Of a DNA stretch of 64,000 nucleotides, positions 58,192 to 64,000 are shown piece by piece. This DNA is from an uncultured Pelagimonas sp. Its GTDB lineage: Bacteria > Pseudomonadota > Alphaproteobacteria > Rhodobacterales > Rhodobacteraceae. Location of the stretch: the NCBI GenBank assembly GCA_947497905.1, contig CANMIH010000002.1, positions 558,001 through 622,000 of the forward strand, written 5' to 3'. Both the position numbers and the translations under genes were made by a program. Each line of letters starts with the position of its first letter. Position 1 is the first letter of the stretch. The notes beneath the pieces are model-generated. The model ran no database searches. It had not been told where the DNA came from and saw only the letters and a program-made list of their open reading frames with translations.

Positions 58192-59115
58192 TTAATGCGA
58201 TGCGTGGAACGGACGTCCCAGAGCTGCAGGTGCTCCGTGGTTGCCCCGGGCCGAAATCACCACAAGCACGAGGATGGTGATGAGATAGGGCGACGCGGAC
58301 AGTAGCGCGACGGGGACATTGGCGCCTGCGGCCTGCAAATTGAGCTGAAGCACGGTGACACCACCAAACAGATAGGCGCCAATCAGCACGCGCCCCGCCC
58401 GCCAGCTGGCGAAGACCACGATGGCCAGCGCGATCCAGCCTGCACCCGCGGTCATGCCTTCGGTCCATTGTGGCACCCGCACAAGGCTGAGGTAGGCTCC
58501 GCCCAGACCAGAACAGGCCCCACCAAACAGAATGGCGATCAGGCGCACGCGCACCACTTTGTAGCCAAGCGCATGGGCACTGTCGTGGCTTTCGCCGACG
58601 GCCCGCAAGATCAGACCCGCCCGGGTGTGTTTCAGAAATGCCCAGACCGCCACCACCAGCGCGAGGCTGAAATACACCATGATGTCATGCGAAAAGACCA
58701 TTTTTCCCAGCACCGGAAGGTCACCCAGCACTGGAATATCCAGCTTGGGCAAGGTGGGGGACTTCATGCCCTCGTAGGGTTTGCCTATCAGCGCAGAGAG
58801 ACCAAGGCCCGCAAGGGTCAGACCCAGACCCGTGGCCACCTGGTTGGACAAGAGAAACTGCGTGAGGAAGCCAAAGGCAAGGCTCAGCGCGGCACCCGCA
58901 ATGGCAGCGGCGACAAAGCCCAACATGGGTGAGGTTGTGTTCACCGCGACGGCAAAACCCACCACCGCGCCAGTGATCATCATGCCCTCAACGCCGAGAT
59001 TCAGAACGCCGGATTTCTCCACCACCATTTCGCCCATGGCGGCCAACAGGATCGGTGTGGCCGAGACCATGATCGAGGCCACAAGCAGTACAGGATTGAT
59101 CGAAGACAGATCCAT
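58192..59115 (-). CDS. ABC transporter permease, BMP-type (second subunit)
   Basis: A 307-residue membrane protein of the BPD-2 permease type (purine nucleoside/ribose-like ABC importers), with about eight hydrophobic segments. Conserved elements are LAAMGEMVVEKSGVLNLGVEGMMITGAVVGFAVA and LRAVGESHDSAHALGYKVVRVRLIAILFGGACSGLGGAYLSL, which includes the ATPase-contact loop. It partners with the other permease: their reading frames share one base (TAATG). Confidence 0.93.
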   Translation of the reverse strand: MDLSSINPVLLVASIMVSATPILLAAMGEMVVEKSGVLNLGVEGMMITGAVVGFAVAVNTTSPMLGFVAAAIAGAALSLAFGFLTQFLLSNQVATGLGLTLAGLGLSALIGKPYEGMKSPTLPKLDIPVLGDLPVLGKMVFSHDIMVYFSLALVVAVWAFLKHTRAGLILRAVGESHDSAHALGYKVVRVRLIAILFGGACSGLGGAYLSLVRVPQWTEGMTAGAGWIALAIVVFASWRAGRVLIGAYLFGGVTVLQLNLQAAGANVPVALLSASPYLITILVLVVISARGNHGAPAALGRPFHASH

Positions 59116-60200
59116 TATGCGGCCTCCTTCCGGCTAAGACGGATGCGGTAGTTGGTGAAAACATCGGTGGCGAGCAGGAAGAACAGCAACATGCCCTGGA
59201 ACAGCTGGATCGCCGCGCCGGGCAGGGACAGCATCAGCTGCGCCAGTTCCCCACCAATATAGGTCAGTGCCATCAGTAGACCGGCCAGCAGAATGCCAAT
59301 TGGATTCAGGCGGCCAAGGAAGGCAACGATAATCGCGGTGAACCCATAGCCTGCATTAAAGTCGATGCTGATCTGACCCGCCGGGCCGGTGGCTTCGAAC
59401 ATGCCGGCGGCACCTGCCAAAGCGCCCGAGAGGCCGAGGCAAAACAGCACCACGCGGGTCGGGTTCACCCCGGCAAAACGCGCCGCGCGCGGGGCTTCGC
59501 CGGTTAGACGGACGTTAAAGCCCTGAATGTGGCGGGACAGAAATACATAGGCGGCGATCACCGCGATAAATGCCGCAACCACGCCCCAGTGCATGCCGGT
59601 GTTGGCAATCAGCTCCCCATTATGCGCCGCACCCCATTCTTTGAAATTCCGCGACCCGGGAAAGCCCATGCCCTCTGGATTGCGCAGAAACCCCGAAGCG
59701 GCCGAGGCCAGAATGGTTTCTGCCACATAGACCAGCATCAGCGAGACGAGAATTTCGTTGGTGCCCAGCCGGGTTTTCAATACGGCGGGGATCATTGCCC
59801 AAGCCCAGCCTCCGGCCAATCCGGCCAGCAACATCAGCGGAAAGATTAGGGGGCTCTCAGAGGGGTAGAAGGCCAGTCCGGCCCCCGCCCCACAGATCGC
59901 GCCCATGATGTATTGTCCCTCCGCCCCGATATTCCAGATACCGGCCTTGAATCCAATCGACAGGCCAATGGCGATCAGGATCAGCGGCCCGGCTTTGACC
60001 AGAAGCTGTGGGCGGCTGTAGGCGGCGAAATTGGGATGAAACAGCGGATCCCAGAAGATGGTGCGGATCGCCTCAAAGGGGCTGGCCCCCAGCATGCCAA
60101 ACAACAAACCGCCCACGACCATAGTGAGAAATACTGCCAGAAGTGGCGAGAAGGTGGTCCAGGCCTGCGAGGGTTGTGGCCGCTTTTCAAGTCGGATCAT
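59115..60200 (-). CDS. ABC transporter permease, BMP-type (first subunit)
   Basis: A 361-residue membrane protein with about nine hydrophobic segments, of the BPD-2 permease family. Typical parts are LILIAIGLSIGFKAGIWNIGAEGQYIMGAICG and VRLTGEAPRAARFAGVNPTRVVLFCLGLSGALAGAAGMFEATGP. With permease 2 it forms the channel for the BMP-bound substrate. ATPase gene lies upstream with 63 nt between, which holds a palindromic repeat at 60227-60248. Confidence 0.93.
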   Translation of the reverse strand: MIRLEKRPQPSQAWTTFSPLLAVFLTMVVGGLLFGMLGASPFEAIRTIFWDPLFHPNFAAYSRPQLLVKAGPLILIAIGLSIGFKAGIWNIGAEGQYIMGAICGAGAGLAFYPSESPLIFPLMLLAGLAGGWAWAMIPAVLKTRLGTNEILVSLMLVYVAETILASAASGFLRNPEGMGFPGSRNFKEWGAAHNGELIANTGMHWGVVAAFIAVIAAYVFLSRHIQGFNVRLTGEAPRAARFAGVNPTRVVLFCLGLSGALAGAAGMFEATGPAGQISIDFNAGYGFTAIIVAFLGRLNPIGILLAGLLMALTYIGGELAQLMLSLPGAAIQLFQGMLLFFLLATDVFTNYRIRLSRKEAA

Positions 60201-60226
60201 GCGCGACCTCCGATCTGGGCGAGACC

Positions 60227-60248
60227 CCGAATTTTCTTGAAAATTCGG
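60227..60248. repeat. Dispersed palindrome, copy 4 (variant)
   Basis: CCGAATTTTC-TT-GAAAATTCGG: perfect 10-bp arms with a TT centre, in the gap between the ATPase and first permease genes. It shares the TTTTC-TT-GAAAA core with copy 2. Confidence 0.75.
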
Positions 60249-60263
60249 AAGGTTTTCTCACGC

Positions 60264-61787
60264 TTAGTGCTCAACATGTGCCACCTCCATGCCATGTGCG
60301 CCGCCCATCATCAGGCCGATTTGTTCCATATCCAGTTCGGCGACCGGACGGGGCGCGCTGAGACGGCCCTCGTTCAAAGCGCCAAAGCGGTCTGAGATTT
60401 CCATCAGTTCATCAAGGTCCTGACTGATCACTACGATGGCCGCGCCCTTGGCTGCCAGATCAAGCAGGGCCTGTCGGATCGAGGCCGCCGCCGCTGCATC
60501 CACACCCCATGTGGGCTGGTTGATCACCAGAACCTCAGGATCCTGCAGGATCTCACGGCCCACCACATACTTCTGCAGATTGCCCCCCGACAGCGCCCGC
60601 GCCGCCACATGAGGGCCGGGGGTGCGCACGTCGAAGGTTTTGATCACAGTTTCCGCAAAACCTTGGGCCTTACCCCAGTTGATCAATCCGTTTGACGTAA
60701 GGTTTTGCCGTTCCGCCGCCGTCAGAACGCCGTTTTCGGTCAGGCTCATATCCGGGGCCGCGGCATGCCCAAGACGCTCTTCGGGCGCCGAAAGCAAACC
60801 GGCGTTGCGCCGTGCCGAGGGGCCGTGGCGGCTCACATCTGCCCCCTTCAGAGCAACAGATCCGGCCTCGGTGAGATATTCACCGGACAGCGCCATGAGC
60901 AGTTCATCCTGCCCATTGCCCGCAACACCGCCTAGCCCAAGCACCTCACCTGCGCGCAGCTGGAACGAAATATCGCGCAGAGGTGTACCAAAATCCCCCT
61001 GCTGGGGCAGTGACAGCCCTGTCACATCCAGCAGCACATCCCCCAGTTCCCGGTCATGCGCCGCGGGTGTGGCAAAGCTTGATCCCACCATCATCTCTGC
61101 CATCTCGCGTGCGGTTGATTCTGCGGGGATACAGGTGCCGACGTTCTTGCCGTGGCGCAGGATGGTCGCGTGGTCGCACAGCGCCCGAATTTCTTCGAGC
61201 TTGTGTGAAATGTAGAGGATCGAGGTGCCTTCGGCCTTCAGTTTGCGCAGGGTTTCGAACAGGATTTCGACCTCTTGCGGCGTCAACACGCTGGTAGGTT
61301 CGTCCATGATCAGCAGGCGCGGGTCTTGCAAAAGACAGCGGATGATCTCAACGCGCTGGCGCTCTCCGGCTGACAAGGTGCCTACCATCCGAGCAGGATC
61401 AAGCGGCAGACCATAGAGTTCCGAAACCTCACGAATGCGCTTTGCCAGATCGCGCGGGGCAGGCGGGTTTTCCATGCCAAGCGCCACGTTCTCGGCCACG
61501 TTCAGCGCGTCAAACAGCGAGAAATGCTGAAACACCATGGCAACACCGGCCTGTCGCGCTTCAGAAGGTTTGCTGGGGGCATGACCCGCCCCATCAAAGC
61601 TCATGTCGCCTTTGTCCGGGGCCACCAGACCATAGATCATCTTGACCAAGGTGGATTTACCGGCGCCATTCTCGCCCAACAGAGCGTGAATTTCACCTTT
61701 TTGAATATCGAAACTGACGTCGTCATTGGCAACGACACCAGGATAGGCCTTGGTCAGGCCTCTGATGCTGAGCAGAGTGTCGGACAA
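60264..61787 (-). CDS. ABC transporter ATP-binding protein with two ATPase domains (purine-type importer)
   Basis: A 507-residue double ATPase, like RbsA/MglA and nucleoside importers. Domain 1: Walker A GENGAGKSTLVKMIYG, signature LSAGERQRVEIIRCLLQ, Walker B LLIMDEPTSVLTPQE. Domain 2: degenerate Walker A GVAGNGQDELL, signature LSGGNLQKYVVGREI, and VLVINQPTWGVDAAAAASIRQALLD. It starts with TTG at 61787, with AGGGAG upstream, and overlaps the end of xdhC by 34 nt. It drives the two BPD-2 permeases. Confidence 0.94.
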   Translation of the reverse strand: MSDTLLSIRGLTKAYPGVVANDDVSFDIQKGEIHALLGENGAGKSTLVKMIYGLVAPDKGDMSFDGAGHAPSKPSEARQAGVAMVFQHFSLFDALNVAENVALGMENPPAPRDLAKRIREVSELYGLPLDPARMVGTLSAGERQRVEIIRCLLQDPRLLIMDEPTSVLTPQEVEILFETLRKLKAEGTSILYISHKLEEIRALCDHATILRHGKNVGTCIPAESTAREMAEMMVGSSFATPAAHDRELGDVLLDVTGLSLPQQGDFGTPLRDISFQLRAGEVLGLGGVAGNGQDELLMALSGEYLTEAGSVALKGADVSRHGPSARRNAGLLSAPEERLGHAAAPDMSLTENGVLTAAERQNLTSNGLINWGKAQGFAETVIKTFDVRTPGPHVAARALSGGNLQKYVVGREILQDPEVLVINQPTWGVDAAAAASIRQALLDLAAKGAAIVVISQDLDELMEISDRFGALNEGRLSAPRPVAELDMEQIGLMMGGAHGMEVAHVEH

Positions 61788-62689
61788 ACGGTGGCTCCCT
61801 TGAAGTCATGGCTGAGTAGCTGCGAGGCTACACCGATGGCAATGGCATGCGGCTGTTTTCCCAGCTCTTTTTGCCCAATGGGGCAGGTTATGCCCTGAAT
61901 TTTTTCGTCTGAGTGCCCCAAATTGCGCAATCTGTTCCGGAATCGCGCCCATTTGGTGTCAGAGCCGATCAATCCGGCGAAGGTAAAACCGCGCTGCAAT
62001 GCGCCGTGGCACAATTGGAAATCAAACTCGTGGCTATAGGTCAGGATCAAATGGGCCGCATGGGTTGGCGCATGGGCCATCAGCAAAGCAGGGTCTTTTG
62101 CGGGTAGCGGCGAGACGCCCAAAGGTATCGTATCGGGAAACCGTTCCGGCCCGGTGTCGACCCAGGTGATCGCAAAGCGTTTCAATGGCGCAAGCACGTC
62201 TACCAGCGCGCGTCCGACATGTCCTGCGCCCCAGATCCAAAGCTCATTCTCCGGTTTGAGAACAGGCTCGATCATCCAACCCTGGACCAGCTGTGGTTTT
62301 GGGGTGATCCCTTGGGCGCGCGCGCAATCTAAAATGCGTTGCACCGTCAGAGGGCGTGACCCCGAACCGCGGGCAATCACGTCACAATCGAGGCTGGCAA
62401 CACGTGCGGCGTCAAACTGTTCAGTGAGCAGCGTCACCGCACCGCCACAACACTGACCTAGCTCCGGCCCGAGTGCGTGGCGGCTCAACCCTTCATGCGT
62501 CAGGGCGCGCTCGGCGGCCTGAAACTCCAAGGTGCCGCCACCAATGGTGCCCGATTGCCCGCCCGGCCAGACCAGCATCGCGGCGCCGACCTCACGTGGG
62601 GTCGAGCCAGCGATGTATGCCACCACCACCCGTGCCACGCGACCATGCAGGGACACAGCCTCGGTCAATGCCGCCAGATCAAAACTCAT
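61754..62689 (-). CDS. xdhC: Xanthine dehydrogenase accessory protein XdhC
   Basis: A 311-residue accessory protein that binds molybdenum cofactor, helps sulfurate it and inserts it into xanthine dehydrogenase. The N-terminal XdhC-CoxI domain shows VVVAYIAGSTPREVGAAMLVWPGGQSGTIGGGTLEFQAAE and the C-terminal Rossmann-type domain has ELWIWGAGHVGRALVDVLAPL. The ATG at 62689 overlaps the xdhB stop (ATGA). Downstream the ABC importer genes follow, so uptake and oxidation are linked. Confidence 0.93.
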   Translation of the reverse strand: MSFDLAALTEAVSLHGRVARVVVAYIAGSTPREVGAAMLVWPGGQSGTIGGGTLEFQAAERALTHEGLSRHALGPELGQCCGGAVTLLTEQFDAARVASLDCDVIARGSGSRPLTVQRILDCARAQGITPKPQLVQGWMIEPVLKPENELWIWGAGHVGRALVDVLAPLKRFAITWVDTGPERFPDTIPLGVSPLPAKDPALLMAHAPTHAAHLILTYSHEFDFQLCHGALQRGFTFAGLIGSDTKWARFRNRLRNLGHSDEKIQGITCPIGQKELGKQPHAIAIGVASQLLSHDFKGATVCPTLCSASEA

Positions 62690-64000
62690 GAAAGCGCCCG
62701 CATGGTTGCGTGCAACCGTTCCGGCGTCGCTGGCGCATCCAGTGAGGGATAAGCAGACCCCGTTGAGGCCACCGCATCGGACAGTGCCATCAGCGCGGAA
62801 ATGCCCAGCATGAAGGGCGGTTCCCCCACGGCCTTGGACCGATAAATCGACTCCTCGCGATTCTCGCCATCCCAAAGGGAAACATTGAACACCTCAGGCC
62901 GGTCCGAACAGGCCGGGATTTTGTAGGTCGAGGGCGCATGGGTGCGCAAACGGCCACTGTCATCCCAGACCAGTTCTTCCATCGTCAGCCAGCCCGCCCC
63001 CTGCACATAGGCGCCTTCCACCTGGCCAATATCAAGGATTGGGTTCAGGGATTTGCCGCAGTCATGAATGATGTCCGCTCGCAAAATGCGGTTTTCCCCG
63101 GTCAGGGTATCCACCACCACCTCGGTACAGGCCGCGCCATAGGCAAAGTAGAAAAACGGTCGACCGCGTCCGGCAACAGGATCCCAGTTCAATTTCGGGG
63201 TCGCATAAAACCCGGTCGACGACAGACTGATCCGTGCCTCGTAACAGCGTTTGGCAGCCTCGGCGAAGCTGATCACTCCACCGGGAAGATGCACCTGCCC
63301 ATCCACAAAGCGCGCGCCCCCGTCCGGCGCCAAATGCGCCGCCATGCGGTCTCGGATCGTGTCACAGGCCGCTTTGACCGCCATCCCGTTCAAGTCTGAT
63401 CCGCTGGAGGCTGCTGTGGCAGAGGTGTTGGGCACTTTTCCGGTATCCGTCGCCGTGATCCGCACCACGTCCAGACCCACACCAAAGCCCTGCGCAGCCA
63501 CTTGGGCCACTTTTTGGAACAGCCCCTGTCCCATCTCGGTGCCGCCATGGTTCAATTGGATCGAGCCATCCTGATAGACATGAACCAAGGCGCCCGCCTG
63601 ATTGAGGTGGGTGAGTGTGAAGGATATGCCAAATTTCACCGGGGTGAGCGCCATGCCTCGCTTCAACACCGGGTTGGCGGCATTCCACTCCGCAATTTTG
63701 CGCCGACGCGATTGGTACTCGGCGTCGGATTCCAGACGCGCCACCAGTTCATGCAGCACAAAATCCTCCACCTCCTGCCCATAGGGTGTGGTGTTGCGAG
63801 CTCTCTGGCTTGTGTCGTTCTGAGGGGCTGCGGCCGGGTAGAAATTTACCCGACGCACCGCAAGGGGATCTTTGCCAAGGTCATGCGCCACATGGTCCAT
63901 AACTCGTTCAATGCCCACCATACCCTGTGGTCCACCAAAACCCCGGAACGCTGTGGCGCTCTGGGTGTTGGTGCGCAGCCGGTGGCTTTCTATGCGCACA
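62686..64000 (-). CDS. xdhB: Xanthine dehydrogenase molybdopterin-binding subunit, C-terminal part
   Basis: The visible 437 residues are the C-terminal part of the large molybdenum subunit; the N-terminus lies beyond the window. The cofactor-binding motif TAFRGFGGPQGM, the block NHGGTEMGQGLFQKVAQVAAQGFG and the catalytic glutamate in RSKAVGEPPFMLG identify xanthine dehydrogenase rather than a CO or aldehyde dehydrogenase. It oxidises hypoxanthine and xanthine to urate. Followed by xdhC with a 4-nt overlap. Confidence 0.95.
   Translation of the reverse strand, partial: VRIESHRLRTNTQSATAFRGFGGPQGMVGIERVMDHVAHDLGKDPLAVRRVNFYPAAAPQNDTSQRARNTTPYGQEVEDFVLHELVARLESDAEYQSRRRKIAEWNAANPVLKRGMALTPVKFGISFTLTHLNQAGALVHVYQDGSIQLNHGGTEMGQGLFQKVAQVAAQGFGVGLDVVRITATDTGKVPNTSATAASSGSDLNGMAVKAACDTIRDRMAAHLAPDGGARFVDGQVHLPGGVISFAEAAKRCYEARISLSSTGFYATPKLNWDPVAGRGRPFFYFAYGAACTEVVVDTLTGENRILRADIIHDCGKSLNPILDIGQVEGAYVQGAGWLTMEELVWDDSGRLRTHAPSTYKIPACSDRPEVFNVSLWDGENREESIYRSKAVGEPPFMLGISALMALSDAVASTGSAYPSLDAPATPERLHATMRALS

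Overview
The window is a chromosomal segment of an alphaproteobacterium of the family Rhodobacteraceae, most probably a marine Roseobacter-group member. The evidence is the moderately high GC content, the dense packing with many 1-8 nt gene overlaps, the ybgC...tolQRAB-pal-cpoB-tilS-ftsH block, two enzymes of the ethylmalonyl-CoA pathway (Mcd and Mcl1), formate-THF ligase plus FolD, and the DgcN/DgcA D-glutamate route. I see no phage genes, insertion sequences, transposases, integrases or CRISPR arrays. The segment is ordinary core and semi-core chromosome with several small catabolic and regulatory islands.

Layout. 1-8.9 kb: ribosomal protein genes rpmI-rplT, then nnrS (minus strand, behind an FNR/NnrR-like box), a YCII protein with its ECF42 sigma factor, and pheS and pheT separated by a secreted small protein and a glutamine-amidotransferase-like enzyme. 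8.9-14.3 kb: a carboxymuconolactone decarboxylase-like protein, Mcd, a TSUP exporter and a soluble PAS hybrid histidine kinase. 14.7-22.4 kb: tRNA-Ala(GGC), a FYDLN-type acidic protein, a YgjP-like metallopeptidase, a GntR regulator, a thioredoxin/CcdA pair, an NmrA-like oxidoreductase facing an HxlR regulator, accA, an AraC/GyrI regulator, and a LysE exporter facing an Lrp regulator. 22.5-28.8 kb: Mcl1, facing a D-amino-acid operon dgcN-dgcA-dat followed 5 nt later by a BON/OmpA envelope protein. 28.8-31.7 kb: a flavoprotein, an MscS channel and a small HNH protein. 31.7-42.6 kb: the Tol-Pal block with tilS and ftsH; a DMT exporter and an AraC regulator sit between ybgC and tolQ. 42.6-49 kb: a methyltransferase, a MOSC protein, fhs, chorismate mutase, folD, a CDGSH iron-sulfur protein and a thioesterase. 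48.4-52.4 kb: pdeM and an Lhr-type helicase behind a GlxA-type regulator. 52.5-56.8 kb: an MBL hydrolase, a CaiB-type CoA enzyme, a nitroreductase, an aldo/keto reductase and a TSUP permease. 56.9-64 kb: a BMP-type ABC importer next to xdhC and the end of xdhB, which suggests purine uptake and oxidation.

How the genes work together. Mcd and Mcl1 belong to acetyl-CoA assimilation by the ethylmalonyl-CoA pathway. Fhs and FolD interconvert formate and methylene-THF. Dat, DgcN and DgcA together would funnel D-amino acids through D-glutamate and N-acetyl-D-glutamate to N-acetyl-L-glutamate. The ABC importer and xanthine dehydrogenase genes form a purine scavenging unit. The Tol-Pal genes maintain the outer membrane during division.

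Most noteworthy non-coding signals: a family of perfect short palindromes with a TTTTC-n-GAAAA core, two of them read in frame inside the CaiB-type gene; a textbook ECF42 promoter in front of the YCII-sigma pair; an FNR-like box next to a second perfect palindrome before nnrS; and long hairpins in the dgcN-dgcA gap and after fhs. All functional statements rest on sequence recognition by eye; no database search was run.
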